The notes below the pieces were generated by a model. It was not told the origin of the DNA. It saw nothing but the letters and a program-made list of their open reading frames with translations, and made no database searches. Of a stretch of 64,000 nt of DNA, positions 1-13,150 are shown piece after piece; positions within the stretch are counted from its first letter, which is position 1; each line of letters begins with the position of its first letter. Source of the DNA: Vanilla planifolia (lineage: Eukaryota; Streptophyta; Magnoliopsida; Asparagales; Orchidaceae); contig JAIUJO010000160.1 of NCBI GenBank assembly GCA_023846275.1, positions 528,451 through 592,450 on the forward strand, written 5' to 3'. Both the position numbers and the translations under genes were made by a program.

Positions 1-3000
1 CATAGCAATTTAATAAAATAAAAATGAAAAATTTTGAGAAATTAAATAAATTGTATAGAAAATCTGTATTCTAAGACATTAAGCCAATAAAGCTTATCAT
101 ACTCATTCTTCAAATCACGGATGAATTAGAAAATCTCCAAAAACAAAATAAAATCCTAAAAATAAAGAATTTTAAAATATAAATTTGAATATTTAATTGG
201 ATAAAACTCCTTGAGATGAGTTTGTGAACATTTTTTTCTTCTCGATGAAGCCTAGTATGGAGTTACTAGGAATTACCAAAGTAAATATGAATAAATAATA
301 ATATTGTATTATTTTAAATTTAAGCAAAAAACTTTTAAATATGAAATTAGGTAAATTGAAGCAGTGTGATTTAACCAAATCAATTTGAAGGTCACATGAT
401 TACAAAATTAGTATTTTGTAGTAAAATAAACAAATCTAAGGAAACAACATGAAGAAATGTGATGAATTACACATGAAACTTACATTCAAGGAAAGGAAAG
501 AGATTAAGTGTAGCATCCTTGATAATTAAATTTGGTGCTAGCAAAAATAGCATGTAAAATGTGAGAAAAACTTGAAAATAGAAAATTTAGAGGTATAAAA
601 ATGAATATTCAATTTGATAAAGGTCACATGGATGATTCCAACGAATTTTGCTTTTTCTCGATTTAAACATGTTTAGAATTAATATGAATTAAAAATGTAA
701 ATAAATAATAAAAATAAAATATTATTTCAATATTATGTAAATATATTTAAAATTTAAAGAGATAAATATATATTTCAGCTAAAATTAGATGAATTTAAGC
801 AATGCAATATAATGAAATTAAGGCAACGTTTACATCACACGATAAGACTATTACAATTTTTGTGATATCATAAGATCAAAGAAAAACATTTGTTGGAAGA
901 TGAGATAAGTTGTAAGAGAAATATGCATACCAAAATATTAAGAAGATTGAGTGGAACAACCATGATGTTTAATCCTATAAGACAAAAAATGTCTATTAGA
1001 AACTAAAATATTTAAAAATATTAAAATATATAATTAGTTATGTAGATCTCATTAACATGAGTGTAACATCATTTGTTTTCCTTAATTGAAAACTCATCTA
1101 TAATTAATATAAAATACTAAACTAAATAAATATAATAATAATAAATTACCATTTTAATTTTAAGTTAATTTATGTTTTCGCTAATATAGGATGAATTAAA
1201 GTAATATAATATACCTAATTCAAAGGTATGTATAGGTGGCTTGACAGAAGATTTAATGTTTCAAAATAATAAAATAAAAATTAAGGGAAATATAGTGAGG
1301 ATTGAGAAGAATTGTTTGTTAAAGTTTCAATGTAGGGTAAAAATGAGATCATGCGTGACTTCTTGGAACGTCAAAAAAGATACAACTCTAAATGTCAAAT
1401 AAAGAGTGCCAAAACAATAGAAAATAAATATTTCATAAAAATAATAATAATAAATATTTAATTAGATAATGTCCATTGAGATTAGTCGATTGAAGTTTTA
1501 CTTCTATTTATAAAACCTTGTTTAAAGTTAATAAAAGTTACCAAATAAAATAAGAAGAAATAAAATAAATTATTATTTTAATTTTAATTAAATATATTAA
1601 ACCTAAAAAAAATAAATTGATGCAATGTGTATAACCTAATCAAAAGGATGTTAATGTGACACAAGAGGAGAAATCAATTTTTATTATTATATAACAAAAT
1701 GAAAGAAAAAATTAGAAGAAATGACAAATGTTTTATATGAAAAATAAAGCCCAAGATACTTAGAAGATCAAATGTAACTTCCATTACTATCAATTTTGGT
1801 AAAAATAAAAAGTCTAGGAAAGCAAGTAGAAACCTTATAAAAAATATTTAAGCATACAAAAAGGTATATTTTATTTTATAGAGCTTGTCAAAATATTTCC
1901 AACAATGTTTGCTTCGTTTATATTTGGCACTATTTAAATTTTTTGTGAATTAACAATGAAAATAAGCACAAATAGGAATAAATTATTATTTTAATGTTAA
2001 GTAAATATATATTAAAGCTAAAATGACATAAATTAAATCAATATAATATGGTGATAGTAAATTGACCCAAATTGCACATCAAAGATTTTGAGTTACATTT
2101 TAATGCAACAAAATCAAAGAAAAATCTTTGAAGAAATTAGGCAACTTCTCCGAAAAAGTTACATTCAAATATACCAATAAGGACAAATGTAACACCCACG
2201 ACCATCAAATCAGCTACAAATCAAATGTGCCATATGACAAGAAAAAACCTTAGAAAATAAAGTGTTTGGATAAATAAACATTTAATTAGGTAGAGGTCAC
2301 ACAAATGGCTGCAATGATGTTTACTTAGTCTAGGTTGGGCTTATTAGGGATTATTACAAATGACAACAAAAATAAGCAAAAAGAATTAAAAAATATTATT
2401 TTAATTTTAAACAGATATATATTAATGCCTAAATGAGTTCAAATTAAGAAATTTAATATGAACAAATGAAAAACAAATCTAAAGGTCACATAATAAGAGA
2501 GTAAGATTTTCATGGCAGTATAAGAAATTCTAAAAATATTTGTAGAAAAGAGACAAATTAATTGAAACACTTTCATTCCAAGACACTAATGAAATTGAGT
2601 GTAAAATCACCAATCACCAAATCATGAATGAATTAAAATTTTACAAAATTTTTTCACAAAACCCTTTAAAATAAAATATTTAAAAAAAATAAAAAAATGA
2701 ATATTTAATAAGATATGTTTTATCACGTAATTTTGGGTAACATTATTTTAATTTTGATCGAATATCATTTGCAATAATTGTGAATGATCAATGAAAATAA
2801 GCTTGAAAATATTAAAGTTTTTTAAATTTTATTTAAATATATAATAAAGATAAATTCAGATCAATTGTAAGAATGAAATTTAACAAAACAAAAATAATAT
2901 AAATGAGAAATGAGTTCCATGTTAGTGTTTCATAACAATAAGACTTAGTGAAAGAGAAATATTTCAAGAATGAACTAAATTGTGTAGACGAGTTGCATTG

Positions 3001-6000
3001 CAAGAAAATAAAGAGATTACGATTAACTCCTTAATCATCAAATAAGGTAGAAATTAAAACATCTCACAAAGTATGATAAAAAAAGATAAAGAGTATAATC
3101 TTTGAAAATATAAAAATGTATTTTTAATCTGATAGAGACTTTTTAGACGATTCGAATGGCATCTATTACAACTCAAATGGAATTATTTTAGAGTGACTAT
3201 GAAATACTAAATTAAATAATAAATAATAACAAAAAATATTATTTTAATAATAAGTATATATATATATAACAAAATTAATGTCAATTGAAGGTGATGTGAG
3301 AGAATAATTAGAATTTCATAGTAATATAACATAATCATAGAGAAATAATCAACTGTAATATCCTTAACCAATAAATCATTTGAAAATAAAACAATTATGC
3401 CAATATTTAACAAAATAAAATATTTCAAAAGATAAAAATAAATAGTTAAATGGATTTATTTCATTTAAATGAGTCAAAAAACTATTTTCCATCTCAATCA
3501 TGCCATATTTGAAATAACAGAGAATTACCGAAAGAAATAAGAATTGGCAATTATAAATTATTAGTTTAATATTATAAAAATATATATTAATGATGAAATG
3601 AGATTGATTTATGCAAGGTAATATAACCAATTAACACATCACTAAATATCACACAATAGGATACATAGAGTTACATATTAGTATAGCTAAATCAAAGTGA
3701 AAAAGTTTAAGATATTTGATATGTTAAATGTGATAGTTGCATTCCAATATACTATAGAGATAGAGTGTAATATCTTCAATAGTAAAATCCCATATGAGTT
3801 TAAATGTTTTGTAAATTATGCAAAAGTCTTTCAAGAAAAAATATTCAAAATACAAAATTAATATTTAATTTTCTAAATCTATTGGAGATGATTATCATGA
3901 TAGTTTTGCCATGTCCAATGGACCTCATGTAAAATTGTAATGAATTATCAATCTAAAGGTATAAATAATAGTAAAGCTTTTTTATTTTTAGTTGAGTATA
4001 TATGTAGAAGCTAAAGTGAGATAAACATAAGAAATATGATATAACCATGCTAGAAAAAATTTTGAAATTAAATAAATTGTACAAGAAAAGTTACATTTCA
4101 AGGCATTATGGAGGTAGAGTCTCACTTTATCAATTATCAAATCAAGCAAGGAATAAAATACCTACTAAGGCTTGACAAAACCTTAAAAACTAATGTCTTT
4201 CAAATAATAAAAAATATTTCATTTAATAGAGTTCATAGTGACAAGTCTAATGACCTTTGTTCCAACTTTATCATACCAAGTTTGGGATACTATGACTTAC
4301 AAAATTAAATAAGTAATTATTACAATGAATTCTTATTTTAATTACAAGTAAAAAAGAAATAAGTCCAGAATTACATGAAAGTAAGAAATGTAACATAAAC
4401 AAATCAAAAAGATGTTAAGGTCACATGATATGTGAATTAGAGTTTCATAATAATAAAAGAAATGAAAACAAACAATTTGACAAAATAAGATAAATTGCAT
4501 GGGAAATTCAAATTTCGAGACACTAAGTAAATCAAGTGTAGCATTCTCAATAATTTAATCATGCATGAATCTAATGACTTGGAAGACATGCAAAAACTAT
4601 AGACAAATTAAAAAGATAAAATAGAATTTTTTATTAGATAGAGCTTGTAGAGTCAATTCTAATGATATTGTTTGCATCATGATGACACCTTCCATGAAAT
4701 TTCTACAAACTACAAAGTCAAATAAGAATTAAATAATACAAAATTATTATTTTAATCTTATTCAAAGTTATATTAAAACTAAAATGAAATAATTTGATAT
4801 AATAAAATACAACAAAATCAAACAAGCATAAATGTAAAACAATAAAAGATTTAGAGTTCCATATTATTTAATCAAATTCCATTCCATGATTATCATGATG
4901 CCAAGTGAACATTTTCAATCAACAAATAAAGTATGAATGGAAATGCTTCATATAGTAAACAAAACCTTTGAGAATAAAATATTTAAAGATTTAAAAATGA
5001 TTATTTACATCAATAAAACTTGTTAAGATGACTATTATGATGTTTATTTCATCTATATCATATGTTATTTGAAATTACATTTAGTTACCAAAAAAATGAA
5101 CAAGCAAGGCAATAAAATAAGTTTTTAGTGTTGAGAAAATATAAATTAAAGTAAAATAAGGTAAACCAAATGAATGACACATAGCCAAACTAAATAAATA
5201 TAAATGCCACACAAGAGCAGCTTAGAATTGTATAGTGTTTTAATGATATCAAAGCAAACCAATTTAAAAAAAGTGCAAAATTAGAAGAAAAGTTAGTCTC
5301 CAACATTTTAAATATAAAGAGTTTAATATTTTTTAATGACAAATCAGAAATGAATTAAAATGTTTTGTAAACAATGAAAAAAACCAAATCATATATTTTA
5401 TTAGATAAAGATCCTCTACTCGAGCTCAATGACATTTGACTCATTTCGATCATAACTGGTTCAAAAGTTTTTGGGCTCGACAAATTAAATATGCATATTA
5501 ATGTTTTGAAAAGATTTGTTAAAGCCAAAATGGGATAAGTTGATGTCTTGAAATATAACAAAATCAAATCATCAAAAATGTCACATGAGTGGCAAATTGG
5601 AGTCATGTATTAATATGACTAGATCGAAGAAAAACATTTTAAAAAACGAGATAAATTGTATGGAAAACTTCCATTCCAAGACACCATGAAGTTCAAGGGT
5701 AACATCTGTTATCATCAAATCAGTTATGAATTTAAATATTTGAAAAGCGGGTCAAAAACCTAGACAAAAATTAAAAAATATAAAGTAAAAAATTACTTAA
5801 TTGGATAAAGAGTTGAGCCTAATGACATTTATCACATCTCAATTAGACTTCATTTCAAATGATAGTGAATTACCAATTTAAATATGCATAAAATATAATA
5901 ATTTCATATTTAAATATTAAGTAAATTTATGTTAAATGTGAAATTAGATAAATTTAAGAAATTTGATAAAACAAAATAAAGCCTTGTATAAGCCAAACAA

Positions 6001-7055
6001 ATGAAGATTACATTTTATATAGTAATATGACCAAATGAGTAAAAAATTGAAGAAATGTGATAAATGGTATATGAATGTTTTCTTTTAGGACACTAAGGAG
6101 AGAGAATTTAATATTTTTAGATTGTAAAAAATGTATGAATGAAAATATCTAATAAACATGCAAAAAGCATGCAAAATAAAATAAATAAAAATAAAATATT
6201 AATATTTAGTTTGATACTCGTATTGACTATAGGTCAATGATGTTTGTCTCACTTATATTTGACTTTGTTCAGAATTATTATGATTTAAAAATTAAATAAG
6301 AATAAAATATTTGATAAATTGTATGTGATTATAATATAAGATTCTAAGTATTTCTAGCTTGGTATCTTTGATGCTCATATTAGTTATGAATCAAATGCCT
6401 TAAGAAGCATGCCAAAACTATTAAATATTTATAGATAACAAAAATTTATATAATTTGATATAACTCATTGAAATGAACTCGTTGAAGTTTTTCAATCTCC
6501 ATCAAACCTCATTTGTATTTCTATGAATCACAAATATACTAAGACAGAAAAAATAATAAATTATCATTTTAATATAAAACAAATATATATTATAGAGTTA
6601 AGGAGAGAAAGAAATATAATATAAACTAATAAAAAAATTTGGATATTAAGATAAATTGTATGTGAAAATTTTTTTTTCAAGATTCCAAGAATATAAGTAT
6701 AACATTCCATATCATTAATACAGGTGCAATTAAAAATGTCAAGTAAGGTATGTAAAAATGATACAAATAAACTATTTAAAAACTATAATAATCTATGTTT
6801 AATTTAGTAGACGTTGATGGGAATCTAATGATGTTTGTTTCATCATGATCAAACGTCATTAACAATTATAGTTAACTACAAAAGTAAATAAAGAAAAATA
6901 AAAATAAATTATTTTTTAATATTAATATTTATATGACTAACTTTAAATGAGAAAACTTGAAATAATGTAGTTAAACTCAATTAAAGTAAAATTTTTGAAG
7001 TAATGAGATTAATTTAATGGAGAAGTTACATTCTAAGATATCTAAGATATAAAGA
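1..7055 (+). repeat. Diverged ~415-bp satellite array, plus orientation (block 1)
   Basis: Tandem array of a strongly diverged, AT-rich monomer. The landmark segment (TTTAATTGGATAGAGCTCAT-like, then ATGAGTCCAATG-like) recurs near 191, 607, 1030, 1455, 1868, 2282, 2702, 3121, 3444 and 3868, so the modal spacing is about 415 bp, with some monomers shortened by internal deletion. Other shared landmarks, in order, are a TTATTATTTTAATATTAAGT core, GATAAATTGAAGCAATGTAA, a TCACATGAGAGGAGATTTAG-like box, and GTTGCATTCCAAGACACTAA followed by GTGTAACATC. There is no open frame of convincing length, and the short frames present change from monomer to monomer. The left end is cut by the window. Monomers differ by many substitutions and indels, so the array is old and not freshly homogenised. 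Confidence 0.85.
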
Positions 7056-9242
7056 TTTTGTTGTATTACATTATCTTCATCTATCTTATTTAAACTTTAA
7101 TACACATTTACATTATGTTAAAAAATAGTTGGCTATTATTAAATCTTATTTAACTTGGTAAGTTACAATAATTCAATGAGTCAATATTAATACAAAATAA
7201 ACAGCATCAAACTCATCTCAGTGAGGCCAATCAATAAAAGTTTAATGTTTACACTAAAAATGTTTTATTTATTTCTTTCGAAAGGATTTATGAGACATTT
7301 CAATTCATGCTTAATTTGTTGATCAAGAAAGTTACACTCGACCTCCTTAGTATTTTTGAATGCAACTTTTGTAAAAGGGTTATCTTATTTTAAATCTTTT
7401 TCATATTAGTTAGGTTATATTATTATGTAACTTTAAATCCTCTTACATTTTATGTTTGCATCAATTTATTTGGTTATTTTACATTGCTGTAATCAACCTC
7501 ATTTCAACTTAATATATATTTACTAAATTTTTAAATAATATTTTTTAAAAATTAAGACTTATTTAGTTTTGTAATTCAAAATAAACCTAAAGGTAGTTCT
7601 AGTTAGACTGAACAATATCATTAAGGTTGGCTAAATGAGTTTTATCTAATTAATTATTCAATTTTTAATTTCACTACTTTATTTCCATTGTTTTATCTTT
7701 CTTTGCAAAATATTTCTATTTGTAATTAGTTTTAACTTTAAAATAATAACTTTTTATTTTTACTAATTTAATTGTTCAATTTTTAGTAATTCAAAGCAAT
7801 GAATATTTTTTACTTTTAGCACCTTAGAATGCGATGTTCTCATGCAATTTATCTCTTTTCCTAAAGAGTTTCATTTTAGTTTTTTAATATTACAAAGAAA
7901 TACCAATTGTCCTTACAAATGACTTTAACATCTTTTCCTTTTTATAATATTACATTGTTTCATTTCATCTTATTTAATTTTATTATATACATACCAAATA
8001 TTAGTAAATTAATTTACTATTATTTGTGTTTTTTACATTGTTTCAATTCATCTTATTTAATGATCTATATCCAATTAAATGTTAATTTTTAAGGCTTAAA
8101 ATTTTTAAAAATATTATTTTGTAGAGTTTTGGCAAGTATTGTGAGATATTTTTATGTGTACTTTATTTGACAATGGAGAATATATCGCTTCATCTACTGA
8201 TAGTTTGTAATGCCACTCTCTCATATAATTTAGCATATTTTTCAAAAACTTTAACTTTTATTTGGTTATAATCCTATGCCACGCTAAATCTTCTCTATGT
8301 GATGTTTACGTTTCTCTAATTTTCTAATATTATATTGTTCCAAGGTTTTCTCTGCAAGTTTAATGCATTTAATTCGATACTAAAAAATATTATTATTCAA
8401 TTATAGTTGATAATATGCAGTAATTCCAATTAAGGTTCTATCAAGACAAAATAAACATCATTGTACTCATCTTAATGAGATTATTCTTATTAAATATTAA
8501 TTTATTTTTTAAAATATTTTATTTTCAATGATTTTGGCAAGCTTTATAAGTCATTTCAATTTGTACCAATTTAAAGTTCAAGGATATAGTGCTTCATCTT
8601 CTTAGTATTTTGGATTCATTTCTCCTATAAAAGCTATCACATTTCTTCAAATTTTTTAAATTAATTGATTTTATAGCTATGTGACCCTTAATTTTCACAT
8701 TTGTGACCTTTACATAACAAAGACTTTGTTAGATTACATCACTTTAATTAATCTCATTTCAGCTTTAATATATATTTGGTTGACATTAAAAGAAATTATT
8801 TTATTATTTTGGCCCATTTATTTTTGTAATTAATAGTTGTTCTAAACAGTATGATTGAGAAAAATAAATGTCATCAAACTTCTCCTAATAAAATCATTGC
8901 AATTAATTTTTTTCATATTTTCCAATTACTTTTTACTTTTTATATTGGCACTCCTTTGACACATTTCAATTTTTTATGTTTTATAGATTGGATGATGTAG
9001 ACCTTAAAGTTTCTTTAAATCCAACTTTCCTATCAAAATTATCTTATTTCTTCCATTTTTTTGTAATGATTTGGATATGTAGCTATTAAACTCTAATTCT
9101 ACAATGTGACCATTACTTGGCATTGATTTTGTTATGTTACATTACTTTGATTTGACTCACTTAAACTCTAACACGTACCTAATTTTAAAAATAACTAAAT
9201 TTTTTTATGGTTATTTATTTCTAAAAGTCTTAGTAATTCTAT
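5394..9242. repeat. Segmental tandem duplication, copy 1 (~3.87 kb)
   Basis: Copy 1 contains about four plus monomers, an inversion junction near 7055 and about five minus monomers. The same order, the same atypical variants and the same junction are found again at 9266-13150 (5410 pairs with 9282, 7020 with 10905, 7210 with 11093, 9170 with 13062). The two copies have diverged by substitutions and small indels, so the duplication is not recent, but they are clearly more alike to each other than to neighbouring monomers. Confidence 0.78.
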
Positions 9243-9252
9243 GAATTTTATT
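7056..9252 (-). repeat. Same satellite, inverted orientation (block 2)
   Basis: The monomer landmarks of block 1 appear here as their reverse complement, for example GATGTTACA-type and TTTACTTTGG-type boxes and the CTCATCTCAGTGAG dyad at about 7205. The switch from plus to minus is near 7055, just after an AAGATATCTAAGATATAAAG stretch. Roughly five monomers fit. The segment forms the right part of the first copy of a 3.87-kb duplication. No gene is visible. Confidence 0.82.
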
Positions 9253-9266
9253 TCTAACACGTACCT
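9253..9266. repeat. 14-bp filler repeat at duplication joint
   Basis: TCTAACACGTACCT occurs at 9167-9180 and again at 9253-9266, where it sits exactly between the end of one copy of the 3.87-kb duplication and the start of the next. ACACGTACC is unusual in this AT-rich sequence, so the second copy looks like a short templated insertion at a break that was repaired. Confidence 0.6.
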
Positions 9267-10945
9267 ATTTTATTATATAATGATCTTCTAGTTGAGTTCA
9301 ATGATAGTTGATTCATCTCAATTAGACCTGGTTCAAAATTACTTAGAGTTGTCAAACTAAATATGATTAGTAATACTATGAAAAGATTTGATAATGCTAA
9401 AATGGGATTAGTTGATGTCTTGAAATATAACAAAATCAAATCAACAAAAATGTCATATGTGTGGAGAATTAGATTCATGTACTAATATAACCAAATCAAA
9501 GAAAAATATTTTAAAAACTAAGATATATTGAATGGAAATGTTCCATTCCAAGACACCAAGAACATCAAGTATAATATTTGTTATCATCAAGTCATTTATG
9601 AATTTAAACATTAGAACAGCATGCCAAAACCCTAGAAAAAATTTAAAAAATATATTTTAAATAATTAGTTAATTTGGTAAAAAGTTGAGTCTATTCGCAT
9701 TTATCACATCTCAATCAGACTTAACTTCAAATTATTGTGAATTACCAATTTAAATATGCATAAAATATAATAGTTTATTTTTTAGAAATTAAGTAAATTT
9801 ATGTAAATGTAAAATGAGCTAAATTTAAGCAATTTAGTAAAGCAAAATAAAGCCTTGTATAGGCCAAACAAATCAAGATTTAGTTTTATATAGTAGTATA
9901 ATCAAACTAGAAAAAAAATTGAAATGTGATAAATGGTATATGAACATAATATTTTAGGACACTAAGGAGATAGTGTTTAACATTCTAGATTATCAAAAAA
10001 ATGTATGAATGAAAAACTCTTATAAACCATCAAAAATCGTGAAAAATAAGATATTTAAAAATAAAAATATTAATATTTAATTTGACACTAGTCATTGTCG
10101 TTGGTCCAATGATTTTTGTCTCCCCTATATTTGACTTCATTTAGAATTACTAAGAATTATAAAATAAATAATAATAAAATATTGGATAAATATTTTGTGA
10201 TTATAATCTAAGATACAAAGCATTTCAATCACAACATCCTTGATCATGAAATTAATCAAGAATCATGTCTTATGAAGCATGTTAAAACTTTTAAATATTT
10301 AAAAATAGAAATATGTTCATGTAATTTGAAATAACTCACTGAAATGTGCTCTTCATTATTTTTTTTATTTTTCATTAGACCTCATTTGGAATTTCTATGA
10401 TTCAAAAATATAATAAGGAATAAAATTAATAAATTGTCATGTTAATATAAATTAAAAATATATTATAGATTAAATGTGACAAACTGAAGAAATATAATAT
10501 AAATAAATAAATAAAATTTATATTGAGAAAAGTTTTTGTGAAAGTTGCATTGTAAGATATTAGGAATATTGGTGTAACATTCTACATAATTAATATAGGT
10601 CAAATAAAAATGTCATATAAGGCATGTAAAAATAATACAAATAAAATATTTAAAAATTATAATAATCTATATTTAATTTAGAAGATGTCATTGATGCGAA
10701 TGTAACGATGTTTGTTTTTCCTTGATCAAACGTATTTAAGAATATATTTAACCAAGAAAATAAATAAGAAAAAATGAAAATAAATTATTTATTTAATATT
10801 AAGTACATATATAGCAAACTTTGAATGAGAAAACCTAAAGTAATATAGTTTTACTCAATTAATGTAAATGTTTTGAGAAGATAGGGTTAATTTAATGGAA
10901 AAGTTAGATTCTAAGATATTTAGAGAATGAAGATTTTATTATATT
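9266..10945 (+). repeat. Same satellite, plus orientation (block 3)
   Basis: About four monomers in the block 1 orientation. This segment is the second copy of 5394-7055: local landmarks match at an offset of about 3872-3885 bp, including the atypical GATAAGTTGATGTCTTGAAA variant (near 5535, GATTAGTTGATGTCTTGAAA near 9406) that most other monomers lack. The block starts abruptly after the 9253-9266 filler and ends at a plus-to-minus inversion near 10945 that repeats the junction seen near 7055. Confidence 0.82.
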
Positions 10946-13150
10946 ATATTATCTTAATCTATCTTATTTCAACTTTAAGATTCACTTACTTTATATTAAA
11001 AAAGTAATTGGTTATTATTTAATCTTATTTTACTTGACAATTTACAATAATTCCACCAAATATTAATAAGAAAAACTAAACATCGTACTCATCTCAACGA
11101 GCCCAATCAATAGAAGTTTAATGTTTACCTTTAAAATGTTTTATTTTTTTCTTTTGAAAAGGTTTATGAGACATTTTGATTCATGTTCAATTTGATGATC
11201 AAGAATATTACGCCCGATCTCCTTAGTATCTTTGAATGCAACTTTTATAGAGCAATGATCCTATTTCTAAATCTTTTTCACATTAATTACGTTATATTAT
11301 TTTGTAAATTTAAATCCTTTAACATGTTTTGTTTACATCAATTTACTTGGTTATATGACATAGATTCAATTAACCTCATTTCAACTTAATTTATATTTAC
11401 TAAATTTTTAAATAATATTTTTTCATAATTGAGACCTATGTAGTTTAGTAATTCATAATAAATCCAAAGGTTGTTCATGTTAAAGGAAACAAATATTATT
11501 ATGCTCATCTAGATGTAATTAATTATTAAGTTTTTATTTTCTGTGTTTTATCTTACTTTGCAAGACATGTCTATTAGTAAATAATTTTATTTTTAAATTA
11601 AAAACTTTTTGTTATTTATATTTATTTAATTCTACTACTTATATTAATTAAAAGCAGTGAATATATTTTACTTTTAGCACCTTGGAATGCAGTGTTCTCT
11701 TAAAATTTATCTCTTTTCTTAAAAACAATTTATTTTTATTTTGTTATATTTTAAAGAAATACTAATTGTGTTAACACATTACTTTAACATCCTTTTCTTT
11801 TTATAATATTACATTCTTTCAATTCAACTTCTTTTAGTTTTACTATATACTTACCAAATATTACTAAATTAATTTACAATTATGTATGCTAATTTGAAAT
11901 TTTCCATTAAGTCTAGGGAGGCCTTATCGAGGTGAAATAAATGTCGTTGGACTCATCTTGGTGACTTTTATCCAATTAAATGTTAATTTATAAATATTTT
12001 TTTTTGTAGACTTTTGATAAGTTTTTTGAGATATTTTGAAAAGTACTTTATTTGACAATGGAGAATATTGCTTTTGATCTACTTGATATCTTGTAATGCA
12101 ACTTTCTCATATAACTTAACTTATTCCTCGAAAATTTTAATGTTTATTTGGTTATATTCCTATGTTACCCAAAATCTTCTCTCATGTGATGCTCAAATTT
12201 CTTTTACTTGGTTATATTATATTCCTTCAAAGTTTTTCTTTACAAGTTTAATACATATTAATTTGATAATTAAAAAAATATGATTATTCAATTATACTTG
12301 ATAATATGTAATAAATCGAACGAAGGTTTTGTCAAGAAAAACTAAAAATCATTGCACTTACCTTAATGAGATTAGTTTAATTAAATATTAATTTTCATTT
12401 TTTTTTAAAATTTATTTTCAAATATTTTGGCAAGCTTTATAAGGTGTTCCAATTTGTACCAATTTTAAATTCAAGAATATAGTGCTTGATCTACTTAGTA
12501 TTTTGGCATTCAATTCTCCTAAAAACATTTATCACATTTTTTCAAATTTTTGAAATTAATTGAGTTTTATAGCTATGTAACTATTAATTTTCACATGTGT
12601 GACCTTTACATAACTTAGAATTAGTTAGATTACATCAGTTTAATTCATCTCATTTCAACTATAACATATATTTGCTTAACATTAAAAGAAATTGTTTTTT
12701 GAGGCTCATTTATTTCTATAATTCATAAGTATTCTAAATATTATGATTGAAAGAAAATAAAGGTCATCAAACCTATCCTAATAAAATAATCACAATTAAG
12801 TTTTTAAATATTTTTCAATTATTTTTTATTTTTTTTATTTTTACGCACCTTATGACACATTTCAATTCGTATGAAATTTATAAATTTAGGATGATGCTTT
12901 AGACATTGTAGTTTCTTTGAATACAATCTTTTTATAAAATATATGTTATTTCTTCCTTTTTTAATCATTGATTTTGATATGTTGCTATTAAACTATAATT
13001 CTTCTATCATGTGACCATTAATTTGCATTAATTTTCTTATATTACATTCATTAGATTTGTCTTTTTTAAGCTCTAACACATACCTAATTTTAAAAAAAAA
13101 ATAAATATTATTTATGCTTATTTATTCCTCTAAGTCATAGTAATTCAAAC
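9266..13150. repeat. Segmental tandem duplication, copy 2 (~3.88 kb)
   Basis: Second copy of 5394-9242 in direct tandem. It begins with TATTTTATTATATAATGATC, paired with TATTTTATTAGATAAAGATC in copy 1. Similarity fades near TAATTC at about 13146, which matches the point near 9236 where copy 1 breaks off. Confidence 0.75.

Noticed and set aside
5355..9478. Two similar minus-strand open frames (5355-5606 and 9254-9478) with related peptides, which might suggest a conserved small gene
   Set aside because: They are the two copies of the 3.87-kb segmental duplication of satellite DNA. Similarity reflects the DNA duplication; other monomers lack the frame.
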